Source of the DNA: Kitasatospora sp. DSM 101779
GTDB taxonomy: Bacteria > Actinomycetota > Actinomycetes > Streptomycetales > Streptomycetaceae
Length of the DNA: 64,000 nucleotides
Reading direction: 5' to 3'
Assembly (NCBI RefSeq): GCF_025655475.1
Contig: NZ_JAHTIK010000001.1
Location: 7,424,315-7,488,314 of the forward strand
In this document: one piece after another, positions 35,186 to 45,383 of the stretch
How positions within the stretch are numbered: position 1 is the stretch's first letter
How the letters are laid out: every line of letters starts with the position of its first letter
The notes under the pieces: model-generated
Databases searched by the model: none
Told to the model about the DNA's origin: nothing
Seen by the model: the letters and a program-made list of their open reading frames with translations, nothing else
Made by a program: the position numbers and the translations under genes

Positions 35186-37561
35186 TCACTCCGTGCGGTG
35201 CCGGCCGTGCTCCGCCGCCGCGACCTGGTGCTTGACGGCGGCGAAGCTGTCCGGGGTGACCGAGATCGAATCGATGCCGGCGTCGACCAGGAAGCGGGTG
35301 AACGCGGGGTCGTTGCTCGGGCGCTGGCCGCAGAGGCCGACATGGCGGCCGGCCGCGTGGGCGGTGGCGATCAGTGTCTCGATGCTGCGGGTGACCGCCG
35401 GGTTGCTCTCGTCGAAGAGGTGGACGAGCAGGTCGGAGTCGCGGTCGACGCCGAGCGTGAGCTGGGTCAGGTCGTTGCTGCCGATGGAGAAGCCGTCGAA
35501 CCGCGCCGCGAACTCCCCGGCGAGCAGGATGTTCGCCGGGATCTCGGCCATCACGAAGACCTGGAGCCCGTTGCGGCCCCGCTCCAGGCCGTTGTCCGCC
35601 ATGACGGCGAGCACGCGGTCGGCCTCCTCGGGGGTGCGGCAGAAGGGGATCATGACCACCAGGTTGGTCAGCCCCATGTCGTCGCGGACCCGGCGCAGCG
35701 CACGGCACTCGAGGGCGAAGCCCTCGCGGTAGCGGTCGTCGTAGTACCGGCTCGCCCCGCGCCACCCGATCATCGGGTTCGCCTCCACCGGCTCGAACGG
35801 GGCACCGCCGACCAGTCGGGCGTACTCGTTGGTCTTGAAGTCGCTGGTGCGCACCACCACCGGGTCCGGCCAGCGGGAGGCGGCGATCCGCGCGACACCC
35901 TGGGCCAGCCGGTCGACGAAGTACTCGGTGCGGTCGGGGCAGCCGTCGCTCAGCGCGTCCACCAGCCGCCGGTCCTCGGAGGAGAGCCGATCGGGGTGGA
36001 GCAGCGCCAGGGGATGCACCCGGACCTGGTGGGCCACGACGAACTCGGTGCGGGCGAGCCCCACGCCGTCCGCGGGCAGCCGCCACCAGCGGAACGCCGC
36101 GGCCGGGTCGGCCAGGTTCAGCATCACCTTGGTGCGGGTGGCCGGCAGCGAGTCGAGGTCGGTCTCCGACTCCTCGTAATCGACGCGGCCGTGGTAGACG
36201 TGGCCCTCGGCGCCCTCCGCGCAGGAGACGGTGACCTGCTGCCCGTCGTCGAGGACCTCGGTCGCCCGACCGGTGCCGACCACGGCCGGCACGCCCAGCT
36301 CGCGGCTGACGATCGCCGCGTGCGAGGTGCGTCCCCCGTGGTCGGTGACGATCGCCGACGCCTTCTTCATCAGCGGCTCCCAGTCGGGATCGGTGATCGC
36401 GGTGACCAGGACCGCCCCGGCGGGGAAGCGGCCGATCTCGACCGGGCTGCGCAGCCGGCTGACCGGGCCGGCACCGATCGCCTCACCCACGGCGATGCCG
36501 TCCACCAGCCGCTGCCCGGTGCCGGTCAGCCGGTACCGCCGCAGGACGGCCCCGCGGCGCCGTGACTGCACGGTCTCCGGCCGGGCCTGCACGACGAACA
36601 GCTGCCCGGTACGGCCGTCCTTCGCCCACTCCAGGTCCATCGGACAGCCGTAGTGCTCCTCGACGGCCACCGCCCACTCCGCCAGCCGCCGGACCTCGCC
36701 GTGGTCCAGCACCAGGGCGGACCGTTCCTCCTCCGAGGTCTCGACGATCCGGGTGAGACCCGCTTCGCCGTACACCGACTTGTGCCGCTTCGGGCCGCAC
36801 ACGGTCTGCAGCACCGGGTCGAGCCCAAGATCCTTCAGCAGCGGCTTGAACACCAGGTACTCGTCGGGGTCCACCCGGCCGCTGACCACCGTCTCCCCGA
36901 GCCCCCACGCGGCGCTCACCACGACGGCCTCGGGGAAGCCGGTCTCCGGGTCCAGGGTGAACATCACGCCCGATCCGCCGAGGTCCGAGCGGACCATCAG
37001 CTGCACGCCCACCGACAGCGCCACCGCGAGGTGGTCGAAGCCGAGCCGCTCGCGGTAGTCGATCGCCCGGTCGGTGAACAGCGACGCGAAGCAGCGCCGA
37101 CAGGCGTCCAGCAGGGCCTCGCGCCCGCGGACGTTGAGGAAGGTCTCCTGCTGCCCGGCGAAGCTCGCCTCCGGCAGGTCCTCGGCGGTGGCGCTGCTGC
37201 GCACGGCCACGTCCGGATCCGTCCGGCCAGCCTCCCGGCCCAGCCGCGCGTAGCCGTCCGCGAGCTCCTCGACCAGCGCCCCGGGCAGGGGCGTCGCCAG
37301 CACGGCGGCCCGGACGGCGGCGCCCACCTCGGCGAGCGGGCCGCCCGCCCGCAACCGGTCGAGCTGTGCGACGACCTCGTCCCGCAGACCGCCCTGTGCC
37401 AGGAACTCGCGAAAGGCGTCGGCCGTCGTGGCGAACCCGTCGGGAACGCGGACACCGGCCGGCCCGAGGTGCCCGACCAGCTCCCCCAGGGAGGCGTTCT
37501 TGCCTCCCACCAGGCCGACATCGCCTCGTTCGAGGTCGGCGAACCGGATCACTCGGCGCAT
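35186..37561 (-). CDS. ppsA: Phosphoenolpyruvate synthase (pyruvate, water dikinase)
   Basis: A 791-residue enzyme converting pyruvate and ATP to PEP, AMP and phosphate. The N-terminal ATP-grasp domain carries [11 protein letters not shown] and [20 protein letters not shown]. The swivelling domain has the phosphohistidine [15 protein letters not shown]. The C-terminal TIM barrel has [28 protein letters not shown] and [20 protein letters not shown]. Length is normal for PpsA. It is translated from ATG at 37561 downstream of a 32-codon small ORF and a perfect DevR-type box. PEP synthase is also part of the Streptomyces hypoxia locus. Confidence 0.95.
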   Translation of the reverse strand: MRRVIRFADLERGDVGLVGGKNASLGELVGHLGPAGVRVPDGFATTADAFREFLAQGGLRDEVVAQLDRLRAGGPLAEVGAAVRAAVLATPLPGALVEELADGYARLGREAGRTDPDVAVRSSATAEDLPEASFAGQQETFLNVRGREALLDACRRCFASLFTDRAIDYRERLGFDHLAVALSVGVQLMVRSDLGGSGVMFTLDPETGFPEAVVVSAAWGLGETVVSGRVDPDEYLVFKPLLKDLGLDPVLQTVCGPKRHKSVYGEAGLTRIVETSEEERSALVLDHGEVRRLAEWAVAVEEHYGCPMDLEWAKDGRTGQLFVVQARPETVQSRRRGAVLRRYRLTGTGQRLVDGIAVGEAIGAGPVSRLRSPVEIGRFPAGAVLVTAITDPDWEPLMKKASAIVTDHGGRTSHAAIVSRELGVPAVVGTGRATEVLDDGQQVTVSCAEGAEGHVYHGRVDYEESETDLDSLPATRTKVMLNLADPAAAFRWWRLPADGVGLARTEFVVAHQVRVHPLALLHPDRLSSEDRRLVDALSDGCPDRTEYFVDRLAQGVARIAASRWPDPVVVRTSDFKTNEYARLVGGAPFEPVEANPMIGWRGASRYYDDRYREGFALECRALRRVRDDMGLTNLVVMIPFCRTPEEADRVLAVMADNGLERGRNGLQVFVMAEIPANILLAGEFAARFDGFSIGSNDLTQLTLGVDRDSDLLVHLFDESNPAVTRSIETLIATAHAAGRHVGLCGQRPSNDPAFTRFLVDAGIDSISVTPDSFAAVKHQVAAAEHGRHRTE

Positions 37562-37578
37562 GGCTCCTCCCGGACGGT

Positions 37579-37677
37579 TCAGTAGGGCAGCCGACGGCCC
37601 GACGGCGTGCGCAGGTCGAGTGGCGGGAGCGGACGGGGCTGGGGGCCGGGGCGTTTGACGATCCTGGTCCGAGGCAT
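37579..37677 (-). CDS. Small 32-residue ORF leading the PEP synthase operon
   Basis: ATG at 37677 is preceded by GAGGAGGTGGCAGCA, the best ribosome site in this part of the window. The peptide is basic and Pro-rich (MPRTRIVKRPGPQPRPLPPL, then DLRTPSGRRLPY). It ends 17 bases before the PEP synthase ATG and after the DevR-type box, so it would be the first translated unit of the transcript. I do not recognise a family. It may be a real microprotein or a leader peptide. Confidence 0.5.
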   Translation of the reverse strand: MPRTRIVKRPGPQPRPLPPLDLRTPSGRRLPY

Positions 37678-37762
37678 TGCTGCCACCTCCTCGGCGGGTG
37701 CCGGTGCCTCCACCATCCGTCCGGCCGCCGTCCGGCTCCCAGGGCCCCGGGGCCCGGACCGG

Positions 37763-37778
37763 TGGGCCGGACGGCCCA
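37763..37778. promoter_or_regulatory. DevR/OsdR-type box upstream of PEP synthase operon (perfect palindrome)
   Basis: TGGGCCGGACGGCCCA. With flanking bases the arms GTGGGCC and GGCCCAC are perfectly symmetric around GGAC. It lies 85 bases before the small ORF start. Confidence 0.75.
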
Positions 37779-37788
37779 CGGTTGCCGA

Positions 37789-40740
37789 TCAGCCGGGACG
37801 GTGCGGGTCGCCGCCGGGAGGGCGCCCGTGCCCTGCGGCGATGCGCTGCGCGTGCGCCACGATGTCGGCCGCCGCGTGCTCCCCGACACCGAGGGCGTGG
37901 ATCAGCCGGTGGGCACTCCAGCCGTGCCGGGCGAGCAGCACCGGCAGCGGGTGGTGCCCGTTCTCCTCGCGCACCGGTACGGGCGGCGAGGGCCGTACCG
38001 CGGCCGGAACGGTGGCTGCGCCCGCCCGGCGGCGGACGGCGGCCCTGCGGAGCTCGTCCGCACCCCAGACCACCAGGGGGAAGGGGAGCAGCACGGCCAG
38101 CTGCGCCGGGCCGAGGGCAGCCGTGCCGAACAGGCCGTGCAGGGCGGGGACGTAAACGATCACGGCCGCGAACGCCAGGGAGAAGGCGATGCCGCCGAGC
38201 AGCTGGCGGTTGCCGAACACCCCGACCGAGCGCAGCGGGGCCCGCTCGGTCCGGGCGGCGAAGGCGGTGCCGATCTGGCAGGCCACGATGCCCAACCAGG
38301 CGACGGTGGTGGCCTGCTGGTACAGGTGGTGGAGGGGGCTGCCGGGGCCGGTGGGATCGCCGGGGTGCCAGCCGCCCGTGGTCAGGGTGAGGAAGTAGCC
38401 GCCCATGACGAGTGCGGCGGAGATCAGACCGAGGAATCCCCAGGCCCTGGCCAGCATGGCGGGCCGGATCACCTTCTCGTCCCGAGGCCGTGGCGGACGG
38501 TCCATCAGGCCCGGTTCGGCGCGCTCCCGGCCGAGGGCGAGTGCGGGCAGGGTGTCGGTGCCGAGGTCGACCGCGAGGATCTGCATCACCGTCAGCGGCA
38601 GCGGCACGGCGCCTCCGGCCAGGGCGAAGACCAGGAAGGGAACCACCTCGGGCACGGCGTGCGCGAAGATGTAGACGATGAACTTGCGGATGTTGTCGTA
38701 GGTGCGCCGACCCTCCTCGACCGCCGCCACGATGGTGGCGAAGTCGTCGTCCGTGAGCACCATGGTGGCCGACTCCCGGGCGACCTCGGTACCGGAGCGG
38801 CCCATGGCGACGCCGATGTCGGCCCGGCGCAGCGCGGGCGCGTCGTTGACTCCGTCCCCGGTCATGGCCACGGTGTTGCCCTCCGCCCGCAGGGCGTCGG
38901 CGATCCGCAGCTTGGCCTCGGGCGAGGTCCGGGCGAACACCACCTCCTCGCCCCGGGCGAGCAGGGCGTCCAGCCGGTCGTCGCCCAGGGAGTCCAGTTC
39001 GGCGCCGGTGACGATCCGCATGCCGCGGTGGCCGATGCCGACCTGTTCGGCGACGGCCGCGGCGGTGAGTCCGTTGTCGCCGGTGACGACGTGCACGGTG
39101 ATGCCGGCGCGGTGGGCCCGGGCGATGGCGTCGGCGACCTCCGGCCGGGGCGGGTCGGCCATCGCGACCAGGCCGAGCAGGCACAGATCGCGCTCCGCGT
39201 CCTCGCGGCGCCGCGGCGGCGGCTGTCCGGGACGGAGCTGCCGCACCGCGACCGCGAGCACCCGCAGGCCGCGGGCCGCCAGTCGGCCGACCTCGTGCAC
39301 CACGGCTGTCCGGTCCTCGGCGGTCAGTGCCCGTTCCGTTCCCCCGTCGCGCAGCGAGGCGGCGTGCGCGAGCACCTCCTCCGGTGCTCCCTTGGTGTGG
39401 ATCACGGTGGCGCCGCGGCCCCGGTCGGCCGTGGTCATCAGCTTCAGCCGGGGGTCGAACCGGAACACCGCCAGTCGGCCGTCGTCCCGGGGCCCGACCC
39501 CGCAGGGCACGCCGAGGCGGTCGGCGAGGTCGAGCAGGGCCAGCTCGGTCGGGTCGCCGTGTGCGGTGTCCGGGTCGGCGGTGGTGCAGACCGCGGCCGC
39601 TCCGGCGAGGTCGCGGATCTCGGTGCCGGCCGCGGTACCGTCCGCCGGCGCCTCGCCGGCCGGTGTCCACACGGTGGTGACCCGCATCCGGTTCTCGGTC
39701 AGGGTGCCGGTCTTGTCGGTGCAGACGACGGTGGTCGAGCCGAGGGTCTCCACCGCGGACAGCCGTTTGACGACCGCACCGCGCCGGGCCAGGTCGCGGA
39801 CGCCGGAGGCGAGGGCCAGCGTGATGGTCGGCAGCAGGCCCTCGGGCACGTTGGCGACCAGCAGGCCGACGGCGAAGGTCACCGCGGCGGTCAACGACAG
39901 GCCGGCCGCCAGGCCCATCGGCAGGAAGACGAGCCCGACACCCACCGCGATCACCGCGATCAGCCGGGCGACCCGCTTGACCTGGTGCTCCAGCGGGCTC
40001 TCCTCACGGCGGGTCCGCTGGCTCAGGGCGGCGATCCGCCCGAGTTCGGTGTGCATGCCGGTGGCCGTCACCACCGCCACGGCCTGCCCGCCGGTGCAGG
40101 CCGAGCCGGAGAACACCAGGTCGCGGGCGTCCAGCAGCGGACCGGTGACGTCGGCCGTCTCCGCGGAGCGGAAGACCGGGACGGACTCGCCGGTGAGCGC
40201 CGACAGGTCGACCTCCACGCCGCCGGAGAGCAGCCTCGCGTCGGCGGACACCCGGTCGCCCTCCTCGACCACCAGGACGTCGCCCGGCACGAGATCCGTG
40301 GCCGGGACCTCCCTGCGGACGCCGCCGCGGACCACGGTGGCGCGGTCCGGCAGGAAGTCCGCCAGGGCCTCCACCGCCTGTTCGGCCTGCCGCTCCTGCA
40401 CGAAGGCGAGCAGGGCGTTCAGCACGATGACCGCCGCGATCGCCACCGCCAGTGCCGGGGCGCCGCTCACCAGGGCGAGCACGGCCGCCAGCGCGAGCAG
40501 CACGGCCAGCGGGTGGGTGAACTGCTGCACCAGCTCGGCGGGCCAGCGCCGTCCGCCCCGCCGGGCCAGGGCGTTCGGCCCGTGGACGGCCAGCCGTCGA
40601 CCGGCCTCCCGCTCGGCCAGGCCGTCCGGCGAGGTCCGCAGGTCGCGGAAGAGGAGGTTGACCGGCTCGCGCGGGTCCGGCCCCTCCGGTCCGGGCTCCA
40701 CCGGAGGCGGCCGGAGGGTGCCGGTCCGGTCGCCGGACAC
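37789..40740 (-). CDS. P-type cation-transporting ATPase (CtpF/PMA-type)
   Basis: A 983-residue P2-type ATPase. It has an N-terminal cation_ATPase_N domain ([20 protein letters not shown]), the actuator motif [11 protein letters not shown], the M4 ion-binding helix [18 protein letters not shown], the phosphorylation site [16 protein letters not shown], nucleotide motif [12 protein letters not shown] and hinge [22 protein letters not shown]. About ten membrane helices are predictable. NVPEGLLP is closer to Na/K-type M4 motifs than to the SERCA IPEGLP, so the ion (Ca, Na or other) is uncertain. The GTG start is one base after the USP stop. Mycobacterial CtpF is DosR-controlled. Confidence 0.92.
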   Translation of the reverse strand: MSGDRTGTLRPPPVEPGPEGPDPREPVNLLFRDLRTSPDGLAEREAGRRLAVHGPNALARRGGRRWPAELVQQFTHPLAVLLALAAVLALVSGAPALAVAIAAVIVLNALLAFVQERQAEQAVEALADFLPDRATVVRGGVRREVPATDLVPGDVLVVEEGDRVSADARLLSGGVEVDLSALTGESVPVFRSAETADVTGPLLDARDLVFSGSACTGGQAVAVVTATGMHTELGRIAALSQRTRREESPLEHQVKRVARLIAVIAVGVGLVFLPMGLAAGLSLTAAVTFAVGLLVANVPEGLLPTITLALASGVRDLARRGAVVKRLSAVETLGSTTVVCTDKTGTLTENRMRVTTVWTPAGEAPADGTAAGTEIRDLAGAAAVCTTADPDTAHGDPTELALLDLADRLGVPCGVGPRDDGRLAVFRFDPRLKLMTTADRGRGATVIHTKGAPEEVLAHAASLRDGGTERALTAEDRTAVVHEVGRLAARGLRVLAVAVRQLRPGQPPPRRREDAERDLCLLGLVAMADPPRPEVADAIARAHRAGITVHVVTGDNGLTAAAVAEQVGIGHRGMRIVTGAELDSLGDDRLDALLARGEEVVFARTSPEAKLRIADALRAEGNTVAMTGDGVNDAPALRRADIGVAMGRSGTEVARESATMVLTDDDFATIVAAVEEGRRTYDNIRKFIVYIFAHAVPEVVPFLVFALAGGAVPLPLTVMQILAVDLGTDTLPALALGRERAEPGLMDRPPRPRDEKVIRPAMLARAWGFLGLISAALVMGGYFLTLTTGGWHPGDPTGPGSPLHHLYQQATTVAWLGIVACQIGTAFAARTERAPLRSVGVFGNRQLLGGIAFSLAFAAVIVYVPALHGLFGTAALGPAQLAVLLPFPLVVWGADELRRAAVRRRAGAATVPAAVRPSPPVPVREENGHHPLPVLLARHGWSAHRLIHALGVGEHAAADIVAHAQRIAAGHGRPPGGDPHRPG

Positions 40741-40741
40741 G

Positions 40742-41623
40742 TCAGCGGTGGTGGTGGTCGGCGGGCGGCGGGACGGTGACGACCGGGCAGTGCGCGTGGT
40801 GCAGCAGCCCGTGCGGGACGGAGCCGAGGCGCATGCCGGTGAACCCGCCGTGGCCGCGCCGGCCGACCACCACGGCCAGCGCGTGGGCCGAGGCGTCGGC
40901 CAACTGCTCGACCGGGTGCCCGACGAGCACGTCGTGGGTCACCCGGACGTCAGGATGCGCGCCGCCCTGTCCTGCCGTGGCTTCGGACAGCTGCCGCCGG
41001 AGGGTCTGCACGGCGTCGTGGTCGCCGGGCGGCCAGATCACGGGCCGCTGCCACACCCACACGGCCCGCAGCTCGGCCCCGCGCCGCGCGGCCAGGTCGA
41101 CGGCGAAGTCCACGGCGGCGGCCGACGAGCGGCTGCCGTCCACCCCCACGACCACGTACGGCGGCTGCTCGGTCGAGTGCTCCGGTGCGCCGACCACGAC
41201 GACCGGGCAGTGTGCCTGGGCGCTCAGCGGAACGGTGACCGAGGACGCGCTCAGCCACTCCTCGACGTGGCTGAGGCGCCGCGACCCGACGACCACCAGC
41301 TCGGCATGCCGGGACTCCTCGCACAGGACCTGGTCCGTGACGCCCTCGACGGTGCCGGACGTGATCTCCAGGCCCGGGTGGCGTTCACGGGCCAACAGGG
41401 CCGCCTTGTCGAGGACCACGTCGCCCTCCCGGTGCTGCTCCTTCAGGCTGCCGACCCACTCGGCGCCGGTGAATCCGTACGGCGGGGGAGACACGGCGTG
41501 GACCAGTCGCAGCGGCCGGCCCCGCCGGTCGGCCTCGTCCGCGGCCCAGGCCACGGCCGTCGGGGCGGGAGCCGGGGCGTCGACGCCCAGCACGATCGGT
41601 CGGTGCGCAGCAGCGGATCGCAT
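40742..41623 (-). CDS. Universal stress protein, two-domain
   Basis: A 293-residue tandem USP. The first domain ([20 protein letters not shown]) has a degenerate nucleotide motif. The second ([20 protein letters not shown]) ends with an intact [15 protein letters not shown] motif, so only that half should bind ATP. The C-terminus is His-rich (DHHHR). I took ATG 41623 rather than an upstream start because GGAGGAAGTC precedes it. The gene reads directly into the P-type ATPase, which implies co-regulation. Confidence 0.9.
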   Translation of the reverse strand: MRSAAAHRPIVLGVDAPAPAPTAVAWAADEADRRGRPLRLVHAVSPPPYGFTGAEWVGSLKEQHREGDVVLDKAALLARERHPGLEITSGTVEGVTDQVLCEESRHAELVVVGSRRLSHVEEWLSASSVTVPLSAQAHCPVVVVGAPEHSTEQPPYVVVGVDGSRSSAAAVDFAVDLAARRGAELRAVWVWQRPVIWPPGDHDAVQTLRRQLSEATAGQGGAHPDVRVTHDVLVGHPVEQLADASAHALAVVVGRRGHGGFTGMRLGSVPHGLLHHAHCPVVTVPPPADHHHR

Positions 41624-41690
41624 GACTTCCTCCACCCGTGAACGGTCGGTGCCTCGCTGCCACGCTACGGTCGGCCGCCGCCGGTGCGGG

Positions 41691-41706
41691 AGGGCCGACC
41701 GGCCCC
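41691..41706. promoter_or_regulatory. DevR/OsdR-type box, USP-ATPase side
   Basis: AGGGCCGACCGGCCCC, 67 bases from the USP start at 41623; the first of two boxes in this divergent promoter. Confidence 0.75.
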
Positions 41707-41775
41707 GCCCGCGGGGCCGGTACGCACTCCCGACGGTCCCTCAGCCGCGTTCCGCCCGAGGACCGGACGGCGCGG

Positions 41776-41791
41776 AGGGCCGAACGGCCCC
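41776..41791. promoter_or_regulatory. DevR/OsdR-type box, OsmC side
   Basis: AGGGCCGAACGGCCCC, 126 bases from the OsmC start. A weaker overlapping copy (AGGACCGGACGGCGCG) begins at 41759. Confidence 0.75.
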
Positions 41792-41917
41792 GTCCACCGG
41801 GTACCCACGGTCCCGCCGTGACCCAACCGGCCGGCCCTGGCCGGTACCCGGCCGATGCGGTGTCCTGGGAGGAGGAGCCCGTGTCTCCGCGGGCGGCCCG
41901 GAGCAGGGAGAACCGTC

Positions 41918-42535
41918 ATGGCAAACCCGACCCGCCCGATCACCACGGCGGCCGGAGGATCGCTCCTCGTCACCCGCGCGGAGGCCGCCGAGCACGGTCC
42001 GGTGGTGCTCGACCTCGGGGGAACCGGGCGGGCCGCGCTCACATGTGCCGAGGCCCGGCAGGTCGCCGCGGCCCTGATCCGCGAGTCGGCCGCCGCCGGG
42101 GACCCGGACGGAGCCGGGCGCACCAAGGCCGTCCACCTGTGCGACGACCGGTACGCCATCTCCGTCCGCGGCCACGTGCTCACCGTCGACCAGCCGGTGG
42201 CGGACGGCGGCGCCGACACGGCACCGACCCCGCTCGAACTGTTCACCGCCTCCCTCGCCGCCTGCGTCGCCCACTACGCCGGCCGCTACCTGTCCCGGCA
42301 CGGCATCGACCGCGACGGGCTGCGGGTGACCGTGGACCACCGGATGGCGGCCGACCGACCCGCGCGGATCGCCTCGGCGGACGTCCGCGTCATCGCCCCC
42401 CGGCTGCCCCAGGAACGGACGGCCGGGCTTCTCGCCGTGGCGTCCCACCGCACCGTCCACAACACGCTGACCCACTCGCCCGAGGTCACCATCGCCGTGA
42501 AGGAGGCCGTGCCGTGCGCGTCGCGGACCTCATGA
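41918..42535 (+). CDS. OsmC-family peroxidase-like protein
   Basis: A 205-residue protein whose C-terminal two thirds are OsmC-like: VHLCDDRYAISVRGHVLTVDQP, the PTPLELFTASLAACVAHYAGRYL segment with the conserved resolving-type Cys, and VTVDHRMAADRPARIASADVRV. OsmC/Ohr proteins reduce organic hydroperoxides with two cysteines. The other Cys candidate lies in RAALTCAEA, in an unusual N-terminal extension of about 60 residues. The ATG follows CAGGGAGAACCGTC. The next CBS gene starts inside its last 22 bases. Confidence 0.82.
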   Translation: MANPTRPITTAAGGSLLVTRAEAAEHGPVVLDLGGTGRAALTCAEARQVAAALIRESAAAGDPDGAGRTKAVHLCDDRYAISVRGHVLTVDQPVADGGADTAPTPLELFTASLAACVAHYAGRYLSRHGIDRDGLRVTVDHRMAADRPARIASADVRVIAPRLPQERTAGLLAVASHRTVHNTLTHSPEVTIAVKEAVPCASRTS

Positions 42536-42966
42536 TCTCGCCCCCGGTGACCGTCCCGCCCGACAGCACCGCCGCCGAGGCGGCGCGGCTGATGGCGGAC
42601 CGGGCGATCGGATGCGTCCTGGTGGGGGACAGCCGGACCCTGCTCGGCGTCCTCACCGACCGCGACCTCGTCGTCCGGGTGCTCGCCGGAGACGTGGACG
42701 CCGACACCTCGGTGGCCAGGCTGATGTCGGCCCCGCCACTGACCGTCCACGCCGACGAGGAACTCGGCGCCGCCTACCGGATGTTCCGCCGCACCGGGGT
42801 GCGGCGCCTCCCCGTCCTGAGAGGAGGCGCGCCGGTCGGCGTCATCACCGTCGACGACCTCTTCCTCGACGTCCTTCAGCACTTCGCCGACCTGCTCGGC
42901 CCGGTCTCCCGCAGCACCCTGCACGACGAGGCCGCCGTGCCGCCTCCCGAAAGGACCACGCCATGA
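42514..42966 (+). CDS. CBS-domain pair protein (Hrp1-like)
   Basis: A 150-residue protein made almost only of two CBS motifs (VADLMISPPVTVPPDSTAAEA with CVLVGDSRTLLGVLTDRDLVVRV; SVARLMSAPPLTVHADEELG with LPVLRGGAPVGVITVDDLF). DosR-regulated Hrp1 (Rv2626c) has the same size and plan. CBS pairs usually bind adenine nucleotides. GTG at 42514 is chosen because AGGAGG lies 7 bases upstream, within the end of the OsmC gene, implying translational coupling. Confidence 0.88.
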   Translation: MRVADLMISPPVTVPPDSTAAEAARLMADRAIGCVLVGDSRTLLGVLTDRDLVVRVLAGDVDADTSVARLMSAPPLTVHADEELGAAYRMFRRTGVRRLPVLRGGAPVGVITVDDLFLDVLQHFADLLGPVSRSTLHDEAAVPPPERTTP

Positions 42967-43565
42967 ACAGCACCTGGTACACCGTCGGTGACGTGATGAC
43001 CCACGCGGTCGTCGCGGTAGGACGGGACGCGGACTTCCGGGAGATCGCGGAGACCCTGCAGCAGTGGCAGGTCAGTGCGGTGCCGGTGCTGGCCGGCGAC
43101 GGCCGGGTGATCGGCGTCGTCTCCGAGGCCGACCTGCTGACAGCCCAGGACCGCGAACCCGAGACGTACCGCGGCATGACCGCGGGCGCCATGATGACCG
43201 CGCCGGCCGTGACCGTCCACCCGGACAGCCCCATCGCCGAGGCGGGCCGCTCCATGGCACGCATGCACCTCAAGCGGCTGCCCGTCGTCGACGCGGAGGA
43301 CTGCCTGGTGGGCATCGTCAGCCGGGGCGACCTGCTCAAGGTCCACCTGCGCGAGGACGGGGAACTGGCCGGCCAGGTCCGGTTCGAGCTGATCGCGGCC
43401 CTCCACCCGGCGGACGCCTCCGGCCTCCACGTGACGGCCGAGGAAGGGCGCATCACACTGTCCGGCACGCTCCCCGACAAGGCGACGGCCGCACTGCTGG
43501 AACACCTGGTCAAAGGTGTGCCGGGCGTGGTCGACGCCGAGGTCCGGCTCGGCGTACCGGCCTGA
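42963..43565 (+). CDS. CBS-pair plus BON domain protein
   Basis: A 200-residue protein: two CBS motifs (VGDVMTHAVVAVGRDADF; AGAMMTAPAVTVHPDSPIAEA; LPVVDAEDCLVGIVSRGDLLKV) followed by a C-terminal BON-type domain (HVTAEEGRITLSGTLPDKATAALL; VVDAEVRLGV). The start overlaps the preceding stop by four bases (ATGA). BON domains often bind membranes or lipids, and the CBS half may sense nucleotides. A paralogue with the same order is at 48294. Confidence 0.88.
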   Translation: MNSTWYTVGDVMTHAVVAVGRDADFREIAETLQQWQVSAVPVLAGDGRVIGVVSEADLLTAQDREPETYRGMTAGAMMTAPAVTVHPDSPIAEAGRSMARMHLKRLPVVDAEDCLVGIVSRGDLLKVHLREDGELAGQVRFELIAALHPADASGLHVTAEEGRITLSGTLPDKATAALLEHLVKGVPGVVDAEVRLGVPA

Positions 43566-43577
43566 GCGGCCGGCGGC

Positions 43578-44378
43578 GTGAACACCGTGGCGCTGCCTGT
43601 GCTGGCCGTCGTCGACGGCTCGCCCGTCACCCCGGCCGTCGCCGACTGGGCTGCCGCCGAGGCCGGGCGCCGCGGCGCGCCGCTGTGCCTCGTCCACCCG
43701 CTGCCCCGGCCGCTCGGCGCCGCGCCCGGGCTTCCCGGCGTCAGCGAGGTCCGCGGCCGGGCGCTCGGCCTGCTCGCCGAGACGGCGGCCCGCCTGCGCC
43801 TCGACCACCGGGGACTGGAGGTGCGGACCGCCCTCGTGGAGGACCCCGGCTCCGGCGGGCTGCTGGCCGCCGCCCACGGCGCCGGGCTCGTCGTGCTCGC
43901 CACCCACGGGCCCCGGCACGTCAGCCCCCGCTTCCTCGACGCCCTCGGCCCCGCGGTGGCCGGCCGCGCAGACTGCCCGACCGTCCTGCTGCACGACACG
44001 GCGCCCGCCGCCCCGACCGGGCGGGTGGTGGCCGGAGTCGACCCCGACCTCCCCGCCCCGCAGGTCGTCGACTTCGCCCTGGACGCCGCCGTGCTCCGCG
44101 GGGCCGAACTCCGGATCGTCGCCGTCGAGCGGGAGCAGACCGAGCACACCCGGCGGGTGCTGCGGCGGCTGGCCGAGTCCCTGGCGGAGCGCGGCCCGGT
44201 GGCTTCGCACGCCTCCGTGGAGGACCACCCGGGCAGCGCCGTGGAGGAGCTCGTCCGCGTGGCGGGCGAGGGCTGCGACCTCCTCGTCGTCGGCTGCTCG
44301 GGCCGGCGGCTCGGCCCGGTGGCGCGCGCGGTCGTCGGGCGGGTCCGCGTTCCGGTCGCCGTCGTCCCGCACGGATGA
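43578..44378 (+). CDS. Universal stress protein, two-domain, degenerate ATP motifs
   Basis: A 266-residue tandem USP (GTG start; LPVLAVVDGSPVTPAVADWAA, then VVAGVDPDLPAPQVVDFALDA). Neither glycine motif matches G-2x-G-9x-G-S (ATHGPRHVSPRFLDALGP; GCSGRRLGPVARAVVGR), so nucleotide binding is doubtful. It lies 12 bases after the CBS-BON gene and 74 bases before the response regulator, all in one direction. Confidence 0.82.
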   Translation: MNTVALPVLAVVDGSPVTPAVADWAAAEAGRRGAPLCLVHPLPRPLGAAPGLPGVSEVRGRALGLLAETAARLRLDHRGLEVRTALVEDPGSGGLLAAAHGAGLVVLATHGPRHVSPRFLDALGPAVAGRADCPTVLLHDTAPAAPTGRVVAGVDPDLPAPQVVDFALDAAVLRGAELRIVAVEREQTEHTRRVLRRLAESLAERGPVASHASVEDHPGSAVEELVRVAGEGCDLLVVGCSGRRLGPVARAVVGRVRVPVAVVPHG

Positions 44379-44452
44379 GCCCGACCGGTGCGGCACGGGA
44401 GGCGGACGCGCAGAATCGGGGAAGACACACCACACAGGTGCAGGAGGCCGCC

Positions 44453-45145
44453 ATGGACCCGACCCGGGAGGGCGACACCGAACAGGCCGTCCGGGTGTTC
44501 CTGCTGGACGACCACGAGATCGTGCGGCGGGGAGTGAAGGACCTGCTGGACGCCGAACCCGACATCGAGGTCGTCGGCGAGGCGGGCACCTGCGCCCAGG
44601 CACTCGCACGGGTGCCCGCCCTCAAACCCCGGGTGGCCGTTCTCGACGTGCGACTCCCCGACGGCGACGGCGTCACCGTCTGCCGGGAGCTGCGTGACCG
44701 GATGCCCGACCTGGTCTGCCTGATGCTCACCTCCTTCGACGACGACGACGCACTGCTGGACGCGATCATGGCCGGGGCGGCGGGCTACGTCCTCAAGCAG
44801 GTCAAGAGCGCGGACCTGGTCAACGCCGTGCGCACGGTGGCGGCGGGCGAGTCGATGCTCGACCCGGCCACCACCCGCAAGCTGATGGAGAGCCTGCGCC
44901 ACCACGACGAGACCGACACCGAGGCCCTGCTCGACCAGCTGACACCGCGCGAGCGCGAGATCCTCGCCCTGGTGGGCGAGGGCAAGACCAACCGGCAGAT
45001 CGGCAAGGAGCTCTACCTCGCCGAGAAGACCGTCAAGAACCACGTGTCGCGGCTGCTCGCCAAACTCGGGGTCGAGCGGCGCCTGCAGGCCGCCGTCCTG
45101 GCCGCCCAGGTCGACACGGAGCACCGGTCGTCGCACCCGCACTGA
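44453..45145 (+). CDS. DevR/OsdR-like response regulator (NarL family)
   Basis: A 230-residue two-component regulator. The receiver domain carries the phosphoacceptor Asp65 (VAVLDVRLPDGDG), switch Thr93 (MLTSF) and Lys115 (GYVLK). The LuxR-type HTH (LTPREREILALVGEGKTNRQ, LAEKTVKNHVSRLLAKLGVE) matches mycobacterial DevR closely, including the DNA-contact residues of EKTVKN (Lys192, Lys195, Asn196; equivalents of Lys179, Lys182, Asn183 from family knowledge). It is the obvious candidate reader of the 16-bp palindromes. The ATG at 44453 follows CAGGAGGCCGCC. The partner kinase is at 46370-48088. Confidence 0.93.
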   Translation: MDPTREGDTEQAVRVFLLDDHEIVRRGVKDLLDAEPDIEVVGEAGTCAQALARVPALKPRVAVLDVRLPDGDGVTVCRELRDRMPDLVCLMLTSFDDDDALLDAIMAGAAGYVLKQVKSADLVNAVRTVAAGESMLDPATTRKLMESLRHHDETDTEALLDQLTPREREILALVGEGKTNRQIGKELYLAEKTVKNHVSRLLAKLGVERRLQAAVLAAQVDTEHRSSHPH

Positions 45146-45164
45146 GCCGCACGGCCCGGCGGAT

Positions 45165-45180
45165 CGGGCCGCTCGGCCCA
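45165..45180. promoter_or_regulatory. DevR/OsdR-type box upstream of nitroreductase
   Basis: CGGGCCGCTCGGCCCA, 203 bases before the nitroreductase ATG and 20 bases after the response-regulator stop, the longest box-to-start distance in the set. Confidence 0.6.
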
Positions 45181-45383
45181 TGTGGACCCGGCGCCGCGGG
45201 CGGACCGTGGAGGTGAGGGCATCCGCCCCGCCCCGGCGGTCCAGGCGCCCGCGGCGACCCACCGCATCGCCGGGCGTCCGTCCCGCGCAGGGACCGCCGC
45301 CGACGCGTACCGACAGTGCCCGGGCGCCCTGCGCGCCGCGAACCGGCCGGCCTCCGGCTGACCGAACACCCGGAGGAGCCGTC

